DNA of 64,000 nucleotides, from the NCBI GenBank assembly GCA_016342755.1, contig JAEINS010000008.1, positions 62,001 to 126,000 on the forward strand, in the 5' to 3' direction. This stretch comes from Melioribacteraceae bacterium (GTDB lineage Bacteria; Bacteroidota; Ignavibacteria; Ignavibacteriales; Melioribacteraceae). Position numbers and translations under genes: made by a program. The notes under the pieces are model-generated. The model was not told the DNA's origin, ran no database searches, and worked only from the letters and a program-made list of their open reading frames with translations. Below are positions 1-11,711 of the stretch, piece after piece; position 1 is the first letter of the stretch, and each line of letters opens with the position of its first letter.

Positions 1-338
1 ACACTTTTTACGAAGTTATAGAAGAATTTGAGTTTCTTACTCTTGTAAAACTTCATCTTAAAACCGGAAGAACACACCAAATCCGTGTTCACATGAATCA
101 TATAAACCATCCGGTATTTGGCGACCCAGTTTATAACGGAAGAGCAATTCGTTATGGTTCAGATCTGCCAAAAGTAAAAGCTAGGGTGGAAAATTTATTG
201 AAAATAATGAATAGACAGGCACTACACGCAAAAACTCTTGGTTTTATTCATCCCAAATCTAAAGAAAAAGTTTTTTTTGAATCTGAACTTCCTGATGATA
301 TGAAAGAGGTTTTAGAGAAAATTAAGATTACAGAATAG
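1..338 (+). CDS. RluA/RluD-family pseudouridine synthase, C-terminal part
   Basis: This is the 3' end of a gene that begins before the window. The reading frame is open from base 3 and ends in TAG at 336-338. The visible part carries the family signature KTGRTHQIRVHM followed by HPVFGDPVYN, which closes the catalytic domain of RluA-type enzymes. These enzymes isomerise specific uridines of 23S rRNA or tRNA in the cytoplasm. The catalytic Asp motif lies upstream and is not visible, so the exact member (RluA, RluC or RluD) cannot be decided. The C-terminal QALHAKTLGFIHP stretch is typical of RluD-like proteins. Confidence 0.9.
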   Translation, partial: TFYEVIEEFEFLTLVKLHLKTGRTHQIRVHMNHINHPVFGDPVYNGRAIRYGSDLPKVKARVENLLKIMNRQALHAKTLGFIHPKSKEKVFFESELPDDMKEVLEKIKITE

Positions 339-772
339 ATTTAACTCTTGCTAGTAAACGCTCCCCATCTGAAAACAGATTTTCTAAACTTATTTATTAA
401 TTTTGTACTGTATTCGGGTAACAAAATATAAATGTTGTATCTAAATAAGTTAATGTGTTTTGTAAATAAAATATTCTGTAGTTTAATAATATGTTGGTGT
501 ATGAATATAAATTAGATAAAGTTTTTCATCAAAACTTCCATTTCCAATACCAAAACGAATTTTAATCTTTCCTTAAACAAGTCCCTTTTTTGTCAACTTA
601 TTTTAAGACGAGACAGTTTGTCAAAGAGCAAAATTTCTTGACAAGTACTCTTAATTCTTTATAAACATATACGAATTCTCATTCATTCTATGCACTTTCA
701 AATACTTCCTAAAACCAAAATTTTAATTTACTAATTTATAGATTGAAATTAGTAATAATCTGGGAGTAAAGA
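339..772. other. intergenic region without a gene
   Basis: No convincing reading frame is present. A small hairpin, ATCTG/CAGAT with an AAAA loop followed by TTTT (367-383), may end the pseudouridine synthase transcript. A 7-bp inverted repeat, TTGTCAA (618-624) and TTGACAA (638-644), lies about 130 bases before the OmpA-domain gene and could be an operator, but nothing supports that beyond its position. The stretch must contain the promoter of the following secreted-protein cluster; I could not single it out. Confidence 0.4.
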
Positions 773-2266
773 ATGATACAAAAGATAGTTTTTACAGTAA
801 TCTTGTTTTTGTTTGTGAATATCACATTTCTAAATGCACAGTTTTTTAATCCAACCAAAATAATTAAAAATACAGTTGAGGAGAAGCTAGAAGAAAAGCT
901 AGAAGAAGGTGTGAGTAATTCTATTGATGATGCTTTTGAAGGGAAAAAAAGAAAAAGTAATAAAAATGATGGGAAACAAACTGAATCTGATTCTGATTTC
1001 TATCCTCCGGATGGAGCAACAGACATATCAATTCCGGTAACTTTTAAGTGGAATATAGAATGTCCGGATATTGATCAATATGGTCATGAATTTTATCTTC
1101 ATACAACGTCAGATTATGGGGCTCACATGGTAGGCGGACCGATTAAAAATGAATTCACCTATTCTGAGTTAGAACCAAACACAACATATTATTGGAAAGT
1201 TGTTGCGGCTGGAAATAAGGGATATATGCCTGGACCAAGTGGAAGTTTTACAACTGGTGATGGAAGTAATGATGAATCAGCAGAGCAAGAACCTAAAATG
1301 AATGTACAGTGGAGCAAGTTCGATTTTGTACCTGGTGATGAAGTTATTTTTGAAGATGCACCAGATATTATGGAAGAAAATGGTGAATTTCCTAGTCGCT
1401 GGGATTTAGTTAAAGGTCAAGTTGAAATTGCAAACGTAAATGGTGAAAACGTTATTATGTTTATTGATGGTAGTCCATCCATTATACCATTTCTTGAAAA
1501 CTCTAAGGAAGATTATCTGCCAGAAGTTTTTACAGTTGAATTTGACATGTACAGACCGGGAAACGGAAATAGATTTCAACTTTATTTGAGTGATATGAAA
1601 AATCAAACTGCTATGGATAATCAAGAGTTTGAGATTACATATAATCGAATTACAACCCCAGATGGTATTGCAGTTGAACATCCAAATGTAGATTCGGACA
1701 TGCTATCAAAGGGTAGATGGATTCATATATCGTTAGCATATACAAAAGGAAAACTTAAAGTATATATGGATGATTCTAGATTGATAAATATTCCAAGATA
1801 TGCTAAAAATCCTACTGGGGTAACAATTCAGGCTTATTTTGCTGATCTAAGTGAAAATAAAGCTTTCTATCTTAAGAATTTTAGAATTGCCAAAGGTGGT
1901 GTTAAGTATTATGACAGAGTTTTAACTGATGGGAAAATTATTTGTAACGGAATTCGTTTTGATGTGAATAAAACAACGCTAAAACCAGAGAGTATAGGTC
2001 CAATAAATAAAATATTTGAATTGATGACAAAGAAACCGGAATTTAAATTTAGTGTTGAAGGGCATACTGACGCTGATGGAGACGATGCTGCAAATCAAAC
2101 TTTATCAGAGAAACGCGCAAAAGTTGTAATGAACCAGCTTATAAAAATGGGTATTGCAAAAGACCGTTTAAAATCTAATGGATTTGGAGAAAGTAAACCA
2201 CTAGATAACAACAGTTCACCAGAAGGAAAAGCAAATAATCGTCGTGTAGAATTTGTGAAATTTTAA
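773..2266 (+). CDS. secreted OmpA-family protein with central lectin-like domain
   Basis: The 497-aa protein starts at an ATG preceded by GGGAG. A signal peptide (about 1-22, ending NAQ) is followed by a short charged region, an Ig/FN3-like domain around residues 75-160 (PPDGATD, TYYWKVVA), and a central domain around 180-380 that resembles a LamG/concanavalin-type sandwich (FEDAPD, FPSRWDLVKG). A C-terminal OmpA domain (about 390-497) has EGHTDADGDD and the closing NNRRVEF. OmpA domains bind peptidoglycan, so the protein is probably anchored to the cell wall in the periplasm or outer membrane. The next gene starts 13 bases later, which suggests that it heads an operon of secreted proteins. 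Confidence 0.85.
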   Translation: MIQKIVFTVILFLFVNITFLNAQFFNPTKIIKNTVEEKLEEKLEEGVSNSIDDAFEGKKRKSNKNDGKQTESDSDFYPPDGATDISIPVTFKWNIECPDIDQYGHEFYLHTTSDYGAHMVGGPIKNEFTYSELEPNTTYYWKVVAAGNKGYMPGPSGSFTTGDGSNDESAEQEPKMNVQWSKFDFVPGDEVIFEDAPDIMEENGEFPSRWDLVKGQVEIANVNGENVIMFIDGSPSIIPFLENSKEDYLPEVFTVEFDMYRPGNGNRFQLYLSDMKNQTAMDNQEFEITYNRITTPDGIAVEHPNVDSDMLSKGRWIHISLAYTKGKLKVYMDDSRLINIPRYAKNPTGVTIQAYFADLSENKAFYLKNFRIAKGGVKYYDRVLTDGKIICNGIRFDVNKTTLKPESIGPINKIFELMTKKPEFKFSVEGHTDADGDDAANQTLSEKRAKVVMNQLIKMGIAKDRLKSNGFGESKPLDNNSSPEGKANNRRVEFVKF

Positions 2267-2279
2267 GAAAGGAAATAAG

Positions 2280-2747
2280 ATGAAAAAAATAGTCTTCGCC
2301 ATATTTATTGCATTAGCAGTATTCAATTTTACAGGCTGCGGAACAAAAAATAATACGGAAAAATTTGAAGTTGAAATTCCCAGCGCATTGGAAGACAAAC
2401 CAGAAGTGGTAAAGTTTATAAAGGGTACAAACGAAGTTGTAAACGAGTATACAGTATTAATTGAAAAAATATTTGATGAAGCCGGAGAATTTGCTGGTAA
2501 AAAAACAGAAGATCTTGGTATGATAGATCAATTAAAACTAATAAAACTTACAGGTGAAGTCTCGTTAAACTCGATAGAAATTATGACAAAGTGGGGTGAG
2601 TTTATAGAAAAACGATCTGAAATAAATACTCAGCTTTCTGATGAAGAAGTAAAATCCTTAGATTCAATTTGGAAACAATTTGAACAGCGCATGAAAAATA
2701 TTGAAGAAAAGTATAATAAAGCTTTTGATAAGAAAGATGATAATTAG
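2280..2747 (+). CDS. hypothetical lipoprotein
   Basis: A 155-aa protein with a lipoprotein signal: a hydrophobic segment followed by the lipobox FTGC (cleavage before Cys20). The mature part is acidic and lysine-rich, looks mostly helical and contains no motif I recognise. The start has a good ribosome site (AAGGAA). It lies 13 bases after the OmpA-domain gene and 56 bases before the next secreted protein, so it probably belongs to the same transcript. Its location is expected to be the periplasmic face of a membrane. Function unknown. Confidence 0.75.
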   Translation: MKKIVFAIFIALAVFNFTGCGTKNNTEKFEVEIPSALEDKPEVVKFIKGTNEVVNEYTVLIEKIFDEAGEFAGKKTEDLGMIDQLKLIKLTGEVSLNSIEIMTKWGEFIEKRSEINTQLSDEEVKSLDSIWKQFEQRMKNIEEKYNKAFDKKDDN

Positions 2748-2803
2748 GACAAGAGAACGTAAATAAAAATAAAATTACAAATTTAAAACTAAAGGTAACA
2801 GAG

Positions 2804-3319
2804 ATGAAAAAAAGAACTATTATGAACTTAGCACTAATACTATTTTCGGTTTTATTATTAACTGGGACAAGTTTTGCTCAAGAGTTTGAATATGAAAAGG
2901 AAAGAGAGTTAGCTAAGGCAGCATTTACGTGTTTACAAAACGCAGATTTAGAAACGTTCTCATCTTACTGTACCACAGAAGAAAGATTTTCAAATATGTT
3001 GAGTGTTTTGGATGATAAAAACCCAAAAGAAAAAGGTATGAAAAGTGAATTATCCCAGATGGGAGTGGGAGATTTTAGAGGTGAAGCTATAAGTGGTTTT
3101 AAAAAAGCATTGGAGCAAGCAAAAATTAACAATATAAACTTGAAGGAATGGAAATTTCCAGAGCTTGCAAATTACAGAGCTAAGTTTGATATGACAAATC
3201 TTAAAGCTCTTAAAGTAAAATTCAAAATTAAGTCTTATTTAATACTTATCAATATGTTTAAAACATCTGATGATATTTTTATATACGATTTTAGTGTAAT
3301 AAATGGTGGAGTAATTTAA
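2804..3319 (+). CDS. hypothetical secreted protein
   Basis: A 171-aa protein with an N-terminal signal peptide (about 1-25, ending SFAQ). The mature region opens with a helical segment (ERELAKAAFTCLQNAD) followed by DLETFSSYC, a layout seen in small NTF2-like or DUF4878-like secreted proteins; that resemblance is weak and I do not assign a family. The start follows AAAGGT at a suitable distance. It is the third member of the co-directional secreted-protein cluster. Confidence 0.7.
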   Translation: MKKRTIMNLALILFSVLLLTGTSFAQEFEYEKERELAKAAFTCLQNADLETFSSYCTTEERFSNMLSVLDDKNPKEKGMKSELSQMGVGDFRGEAISGFKKALEQAKINNINLKEWKFPELANYRAKFDMTNLKALKVKFKIKSYLILINMFKTSDDIFIYDFSVINGGVI

Positions 3320-3346
3320 CAATAATCAATTATAAGGATTCAAATT

Positions 3347-4009
3347 ATGTTAAAAAGGATCACATATTTTTGTTTAGCAGTTGTTGTATTAACAGCTTGT
3401 TCAACAACTAAAGAAACAGAAATTGAAATAGTTGAAAAAAAATTATATCCGATAGGTAAAAGAATAGTACCTCCAATAGGAATAACCTTTACGGACATTA
3501 ATAATTACAAAGGTTTTGCATCAATTCTAATGCCTTATCAAGGCGGCAAATTCGGTAAACAAGAATCAAGCAATTTCAATGATGCCGGAGAAATGGTGCC
3601 TACCTGTAAATATGGAGGGTTTCATGTTTACGGATATTATGATTTATCTAGAATGGTTAAGATAAAAGGAGATAAAAATGATATTAATACTGCACTTGAA
3701 AGTTTTAAAGAATCGTCTTTTTTAAGACGGATGTTAAAAAAAGAAAATGTGAAGGAAGAAAACAGTGATGTGGTAATAGCTGAGAAAACATGTAAAAGGA
3801 TTTTAGTTTCTTACAGTTTTAGCAAGGGTGATTATTCAGATGTAACTTATACACTTGGGTATATTGTTCCACACAATAAAACTACTGCTCTCTTTTGTAT
3901 AGACAAAGGCAAAACGAGTCCGGCTGGATTAGAGAAAGATGTGAAAATTCTTGACGATGTGTTTAAATATATGGTAGAAACAGTAAAATTTAGAGAATAC
4001 AGTAAATAA
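3347..4009 (+). CDS. hypothetical lipoprotein
   Basis: A 220-aa protein with a lipobox (LTAC, Cys18) and an AAGGA ribosome site. The rest has no motif I recognise. The C-terminus reads TALFCIDKGKTS followed by KILDDVFKYMVETVKF. A degenerate second copy of this tail sits just downstream at 4017-4100 in another frame, so the gene appears to have had a tandem paralog that was later deleted. It is the fourth gene of the secreted-protein cluster. Function unknown. Confidence 0.72.
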   Translation: MLKRITYFCLAVVVLTACSTTKETEIEIVEKKLYPIGKRIVPPIGITFTDINNYKGFASILMPYQGGKFGKQESSNFNDAGEMVPTCKYGGFHVYGYYDLSRMVKIKGDKNDINTALESFKESSFLRRMLKKENVKEENSDVVIAEKTCKRILVSYSFSKGDYSDVTYTLGYIVPHNKTTALFCIDKGKTSPAGLEKDVKILDDVFKYMVETVKFREYSK

Positions 4010-4016
4010 TATAAAT

Positions 4017-4100
4017 TTGTTGTTTTGCTCCCAAGCTAAAACTAAAAAGAATATTGATGATGTATTTACATACATGATAAAAACTTTAAAAGTTAAATAG
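4017..4100 (+). pseudogene. remnant of a tandem copy of the preceding lipoprotein gene (3' end only)
   Basis: The bases between the lipoprotein gene and the next gene can be read as LLFCSQAKTK then KNIDDVFTYMIKTLKVK and a TAG stop. This aligns with the end of the upstream lipoprotein (ALFC-DKGKTS, KILDDVFKYMVETVKF). There is no start codon or preceding body, and the frame differs from that of the intact gene, so this is most simply the surviving 3' end of a deleted tandem duplicate. The similarity was read by eye over about 26 residues. Confidence 0.6.
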
Positions 4101-4112
4101 GAGTTGGATATT

Positions 4113-4631
4113 TTGAAAACACTAATGTTTTTGATAATCACATTTGCATATTTTCATCAAGTTACCTGTCAAGTACCAGATAATGAAAACAAAGCACTGG
4201 ATGAATTTATATCGAAACAAATAAAGATTGAAGCTGATGTTATTAAATCAGCAGCTTTAGAACACATCTTAGATGCATTATTTTTTAATGTAAAAAGAAT
4301 TCCTCTTTATAAAGGAGATAATAGTTACAATGAAATGGTTTTGATGAAAAATGCTGATGGAATAAAAGAGTTTGAAAATACAGATATGCTTATTCCTATT
4401 ATTAAAGAGGATATTAAACTTAACAATGAAGCAGTAGCAAAACAGTTTCAAAAAGTATTTACACTTCTTTTTAAGAATGATATAGTTAGAAATCAGGAGA
4501 TTATTAATAAAGATAATCAATGGATTTTTGTTCAGGGTGAATGGTTTGGAAAAAAAACGGGATATATTGTTAAAACCGATAGCAATGGTAAAGTTCAGGA
4601 AATAGAAAAATCGGAGGAATTAAAATTATGA
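4113..4631 (+). CDS. hypothetical secreted protein sharing a C-terminal module with the next gene
   Basis: I place the start at TTG 4113 rather than TTG 4104. The ribosome site AGGAG (4099-4103) touches the first TTG directly but stands nine bases before the second, and the resulting N-terminus MKTLMFLIITF is a normal signal peptide (172 aa). The C-terminal half, ending with NQWIFVQGEWFGKKTGYIV and KTDSNGKVQEIEK, is clearly related to the end of the following protein (NEWFFVRN, KKEGFIVSTDSNKKITEIK). The stop overlaps the next start in ATGA, indicating translational coupling. Function unknown. Confidence 0.7.
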   Translation: MKTLMFLIITFAYFHQVTCQVPDNENKALDEFISKQIKIEADVIKSAALEHILDALFFNVKRIPLYKGDNSYNEMVLMKNADGIKEFENTDMLIPIIKEDIKLNNEAVAKQFQKVFTLLFKNDIVRNQEIINKDNQWIFVQGEWFGKKTGYIVKTDSNGKVQEIEKSEELKL

Positions 4632-6037
4632 ATAAGATTATAACAATTTTAATGTTTCTTTGCCTTACGGTTACTATTAATGCGCAAAAAAACTATCCCG
4701 TTTTTTCTATTGAAGAATGCGGCGCTGCTTGTCTGATTGAAAATGAACCAATAATGTTTAGCCTTGAAAGTGTTGATGGCATTCCAAAATTGGTAATGCG
4801 TGATTTATCAAAGGGAGAAGTTATAAAAAGTTATGAGAGTAAACTTCCAGATAATACAGTTTCTCATATTGTTGCCAATAGTAAAAATGGGTTGCTCTAT
4901 TTTATTACTATAAAAAAACACTCCGAATCAGATAAGAAGTTGTTAGATGCAATATATTCCTTTTCCCCAAAAAAAGAAAAATTAGAGATTATATATACTG
5001 AACAAGAAGAAACTCCTATTCCAATATCTGTTGATGTTGTTGGAAATAAGTTAGTTCTTTCAATCAGCGTTTTTAGTAAACAGCCAATCATTTTTAATCT
5101 TGAAACAAAAGAATTTGAACCATTTTCGGATGATGAAAACCTTAGAATGTTATGCGCAGCACCTGAGCAAAATGGTTTTGTTGTTCTAAATTTCACGGAG
5201 TTTGATAAAGATGATAATGCTCCTTTTTATTTTATGAGTTTAGATAAAAAACTATCACAAAAACTGGGTGTTTTTAATTCAACAATGAGAATTTCAACAG
5301 AAGAAGAGGAAAATTCGTTACCTGGATTTAGTATTACAAATTCGGATTATAATTGGATTACTGAAGTATATAATCTAAGTGGTTTTCCTCACGCGGGATT
5401 TTCAATAGCTACAAGAGCAGGATTAGCTGAAAAGTATAGTAGTTTAGCAAACAAATTTGATATTTCAAACATTCTTACTGCAAATAGTAATTATTTGGTT
5501 GCTAGTGGAAAAGGAGAAACTTTTGTATACAATACAAAAAATATTACTCTCGGAAAACCACAAACAGTTAGTGAAAATGATCTGAAGTTAATTGAAGATT
5601 GTATTGCCTCTAGGGTGAGTTACCAAAAGAAACAAATAGCATCATCAGTTTTACCAAAGGTTTTTTTAGCTGAATTTCATTTAATAACAGAAACTACAAA
5701 ACTTGATGAATACGGTTATACAGAATCTTCTTTTATTGTCTTCAAGAAAAAAGATAAATATGCTGTCTTAAAAAATAAACCGCAGCTTCTAACAATTGTG
5801 AACACATCTTTTAAATTGGGGAATAATGAGGATGCTATACTTTTTCAGGATGCTTTAAACATGCTTTATCCGCCTGGAACATTTGAAAAAAAACACATTT
5901 CGTTTTATAAAAACAATAATGAGTGGTTTTTTGTCCGTAATATAAGCTTTGATAAAAAAGAGGGATTTATAGTTAGTACCGACTCAAATAAAAAAATTAC
6001 TGAAATAAAGTATAAACTTAATATGGATGAATTATGA
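4628..6037 (+). CDS. hypothetical secreted two-part protein
   Basis: A 469-aa protein with a signal peptide (1-19, ending NAQ). The start overlaps the previous stop by ATGA and is preceded by GGAGGA. The first about 320 residues contain repeated strand-rich segments (LLYFITIKK, KLVLSISVF, GFVVLNFTE) that could form a beta-propeller-like fold, which is an inference. The last about 130 residues are homologous to the whole mature part of the preceding short protein. It therefore looks like that small module fused behind an extra domain. It overlaps the next gene by ATGA as well. Function unknown. Confidence 0.75.
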   Translation: MNKIITILMFLCLTVTINAQKNYPVFSIEECGAACLIENEPIMFSLESVDGIPKLVMRDLSKGEVIKSYESKLPDNTVSHIVANSKNGLLYFITIKKHSESDKKLLDAIYSFSPKKEKLEIIYTEQEETPIPISVDVVGNKLVLSISVFSKQPIIFNLETKEFEPFSDDENLRMLCAAPEQNGFVVLNFTEFDKDDNAPFYFMSLDKKLSQKLGVFNSTMRISTEEEENSLPGFSITNSDYNWITEVYNLSGFPHAGFSIATRAGLAEKYSSLANKFDISNILTANSNYLVASGKGETFVYNTKNITLGKPQTVSENDLKLIEDCIASRVSYQKKQIASSVLPKVFLAEFHLITETTKLDEYGYTESSFIVFKKKDKYAVLKNKPQLLTIVNTSFKLGNNEDAILFQDALNMLYPPGTFEKKHISFYKNNNEWFFVRNISFDKKEGFIVSTDSNKKITEIKYKLNMDEL

Positions 6038-6690
6038 AAAAGATTTTATTGATACTAGGAATGGTTTTTTGCTGTACTAATATTCAAGCTCAAGAAGCTA
6101 AAAAATATGCGGTAAAATCAGGATATATTAAAATTGAAATTTCTGGTAACACAAAAGGAACCAAAGAATTGTGGTGGGATGATTATGGTGATAAAAGTTG
6201 TGAATTAGAAAAATCTACTACTACAACTAAAATGTTTGGTATAGAAAGTACTGATAAGAAAAATATGCTGACAATTATTGTTAAAGATCGGTATTGGGTT
6301 ATTGACTATCTGGATAATTCAGGTACAAAAGGAAAGGTCCCATTTTATGAAGACGCTAAAAAATCTGTAAATTCTATGAGCAAGGAAGAACAAGAGGAGT
6401 TTTCTAACGAAATACTATTAAAAATGGGTGGCGAAAAGGAAGGAACAGAAACAGTTAATGGTTATAAATGCGATGTATTTAAAATAATGGGATCAAAATC
6501 GTGGATTTATAAAGGTATAGCAATTAAAAGTGAAGTTAGTATTCTGGGCATAACAAGTAATGAAATATTTACTGAATTTGTACCTGGAAAAGATATACCT
6601 TCTTCAAAATTTGTTGCCCCAAAAAATATTAACTATAAAGATCTTGCGAAGGTAAAAAGTAATCTTTGGAATTCGATGGATAATAATTAG
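6034..6690 (+). CDS. hypothetical secreted protein (DUF4412-like?)
   Basis: A 218-aa protein with a signal peptide (about 1-20, ending QAQ), translationally coupled to the preceding gene (ATGA). The mature part has the pattern SGYIKIEISGNTKGTKELWWDDYG, later YWVIDYL, then GTETVNGYKCDVFKI, which recalls small periplasmic DUF4412-type beta proteins (a lipoprotein-carrier-like fold); the assignment is tentative. It is the last member of the secreted-protein cluster, followed by about 350 bases without a gene. Confidence 0.72.
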   Translation: MKKILLILGMVFCCTNIQAQEAKKYAVKSGYIKIEISGNTKGTKELWWDDYGDKSCELEKSTTTTKMFGIESTDKKNMLTIIVKDRYWVIDYLDNSGTKGKVPFYEDAKKSVNSMSKEEQEEFSNEILLKMGGEKEGTETVNGYKCDVFKIMGSKSWIYKGIAIKSEVSILGITSNEIFTEFVPGKDIPSSKFVAPKNINYKDLAKVKSNLWNSMDNN

Positions 6691-7042
6691 AAAAAGGAAG
6701 ATAAAAAACTGCAGAAGTTTAATATCCGGATTATGATATGTACATAATAATTGCGGGAATACCCGTGATGATTAAAAAGGAATTATTAGAGATAAAAAGT
6801 AAATTGAATTTTTAAAATAAAACAGAATTGAAAAAATAGAAATTTGCAGATTAAGATTCATATTTATCTTAACCTGGCTGAAAAACAAAAGTCCAGCCAA
6901 CTAACTGTTTTGATTCAAACAAATTGTTTTTCTTAATACAGATATTTTAGTTTTAATAAAAGTACCGGGCTGTGTGATTTTGCGGAGCAGAATCACACTC
7001 CTACGGTGTGCAAGTTCAACCGCCAGTCACTAAATATCATTT
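6691..7042. other. gene-free region between convergent genes
   Basis: No supported gene. A 25-codon open frame (6738-6815, MYIIIAGIPVMIKKEL) has no ribosome site; it may be another coding remnant of the cluster or chance. The right part holds the strong hairpin listed separately at 6972-6998. Confidence 0.4.
6972..6998. terminator. 12-bp hairpin between convergent genes
   Basis: GTGTGATTTTGC (6972-6983) pairs with GCAGAATCACAC (6987-6998) around a GGA loop with one T.G wobble. A second, mutually exclusive stem can form between CACAC (6994-6998) and GTGTG (7006-7010). There is no T-run, so it may act as a bidirectional or Rho-assisted terminator or belong to the palindromic repeat class seen near 54.8 kb, where the same C-GGA-G loop occurs. 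Confidence 0.5.
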
Positions 7043-7990
7043 TTACTTAATTATTTCAACAGTTCCTTCTTCAGGCAGTTTTATTTCGTAAGTTTTGTTC
7101 TTTTTGTTTGTCAGGTAATTATCACGCAGCCAGGGATTAAACATTTTAAGAATTTTATAATTTATTCCTTTACTGTGCGCCCAATCGGCTAAGTGTTCAA
7201 TTGGCTGTTTAACTTCCTCTGTGTAAGTTTTGTAAGGCTGGTAAAGTTGATTTTCTTCAACAAAAAAACCATATTTTTCAGGATTTGTTAATATTTCTTT
7301 AGCCGCAAGAATTCTAAAAATGTATCGCGTAGTTTCTTCAGAAAGTACTAAGTTATAATAACTAGTAGTTTTCTGGCGTTCAAGTTGCCTAGAAGTACCA
7401 TTGGTTCCCATGTTATAAGAAGCCGCCGCTAAAGTCCAGTTACCATATTTTGCATAAGCGTCTTTAAGATATTTACAGGCCGCTTCGGTAGACTTTTCAA
7501 CATGATATCTTTCGTCAACCAGTTTATTAATTTCCAGTCCATATTTTTTACCGGCAGCTTTCATAAACTGCCAGAATCCGGTTGCCCCTTTTGGAGAAAC
7601 TACATTTGTTAAATTACTTTCAATTAACGCTAAATATTTGAAATCATTAGGAACATTATTTTTTTCTAAAATATCTTCTATTACCGGGAACCATCTGTTA
7701 GCTCTTTTTAAGAATAAAAGAGTTGATGAATGCCAGTATGTGTTTGAAATTATTTCACGCTCCATTCTTTCGAATACATCAATATTATAAAGCGGAACTT
7801 CTTCGCCGCAGAATGTTAGTTCTTCCGGGATTTTAGGACAAACAATTTTATAATCCTGTGGTGCTGAAATTTGTGGATCTGTTCCTTTTTTATCTTCAAC
7901 TTTTTCTATTTCTGAAAAACTTAAAAGCGCGAAAATACTACCTGTAATTAGAAATGCCAATAACCATGATGAAAACTTTATTTTGCTCAT
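7043..7990 (-). CDS. lytic murein transglycosylase (SLT domain, MltD-like)
   Basis: A 315-aa protein that should cleave the glycan strands of peptidoglycan in the periplasm. A hydrophobic N-terminal segment (about 9-26) serves as signal or anchor. The SLT domain (about 105-235) shows the catalytic Glu in ALIESNLTN (Glu124), then SPKGATGFWQFM and the downstream AAASYNMG and TRYIFRI motifs of MltD-type enzymes. The last 50 residues (KILKMFNPWLR, YEIKLPEEG) correspond to the short segment that precedes LysM repeats in longer MltD proteins, but no LysM repeat follows. The ATG start is preceded by AGGAAC. Confidence 0.88.
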   Translation of the reverse strand: MSKIKFSSWLLAFLITGSIFALLSFSEIEKVEDKKGTDPQISAPQDYKIVCPKIPEELTFCGEEVPLYNIDVFERMEREIISNTYWHSSTLLFLKRANRWFPVIEDILEKNNVPNDFKYLALIESNLTNVVSPKGATGFWQFMKAAGKKYGLEINKLVDERYHVEKSTEAACKYLKDAYAKYGNWTLAAASYNMGTNGTSRQLERQKTTSYYNLVLSEETTRYIFRILAAKEILTNPEKYGFFVEENQLYQPYKTYTEEVKQPIEHLADWAHSKGINYKILKMFNPWLRDNYLTNKKNKTYEIKLPEEGTVEIIK

Positions 7991-8034
7991 TCTGTTCCTG
8001 TCTGACTTAAAAATGTTCGAACAAAAATAAGCTT

Positions 8035-8340
8035 TTGTTTTTCATTTTACAATTTAACTTACCATATATTTATTGCCGGTTATCCCGATACAATTCTTAT
8101 GATAGGAATTATACGGATACAAAGTTATTTAGAACTGGGAAAAATCCTGATGCAAATCTTAATCAATTTAAAATTGAAGCAGCATTAAAGTACAAAAGCG
8201 GCAATGAATATTATGAGTTTGTGAATCCAAATGTTAGTTTAATTTATGTAATTCCCATTTTTGGAGATGACGAGAAAATGCGGGATAAGAAAAAAAATGA
8301 AATTGTATTGATTACACGGAACGGAACCATTGCGGAATAA
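8035..8340 (+). CDS. possible small protein or eroded coding remnant
   Basis: An open frame of 101 codons. The first 16 residues are hydrophobic and lack a ribosome site, while the rest (from about YNSYDRNYTDTK, with KIEAALKYKSGNEYYEF and SLIYVIPIFGDD) looks like genuine protein sequence. This combination suggests the 3' part of a gene that lost its beginning. I recognise no family. It lies between the divergent lytic transglycosylase and CTP synthase genes. It may be a real small gene, a remnant, or chance. Confidence 0.35.
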   Translation: MFFILQFNLPYIYCRLSRYNSYDRNYTDTKLFRTGKNPDANLNQFKIEAALKYKSGNEYYEFVNPNVSLIYVIPIFGDDEKMRDKKKNEIVLITRNGTIAE

Positions 8341-8437
8341 TTACACATACGGATTTACCAAACGTTTATCAAGAATTAAATCTTTAAAAAAGCAGCATTA
8401 AATTTAAATACAGTTATTAGAAATAGTAAAAAATTAG

Positions 8438-11603
<3,166 letters not shown>

Positions 11604-11660
11604 AGAGCTTAATTTATTAAAATATAATAAGTTAAAAGCTAATTATTAAATGTGTTCTGA

Positions 11661-11692
11661 TTGATTCTTTATTCAAATTTAGGTACATTTTG
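11661..11692 (+). promoter_or_regulatory. candidate promoter of the purN-purH-mre block
   Basis: TTG at 11661-11663 and TACATTTTG at 11684-11692 are separated by 20 bases, close to the Bacteroidota arrangement of a -33 TTG box and a -7 TAnnTTTG box. The site ends 19 bases before the purN start. This is a by-eye match only. Confidence 0.4.
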
Positions 11693-11711
11693 ACGTTAAA
11701 AATAGCGGATT

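Noticed and set aside
618-644. Operator for the secreted cluster
   Set aside because: A single 7-bp inverted repeat in an AT-rich region is weak evidence; no second copy near the promoter.
1406-1681. Open frame of 91 codons on the minus strand
   Set aside because: It lies entirely within the OmpA-domain gene and has low-complexity, Cys/Ile-rich composition typical of an antisense shadow.
6738-6815. 25-codon gene
   Set aside because: No ribosome site, short, and no similarity seen; recorded only as a possible remnant in the gap entry.
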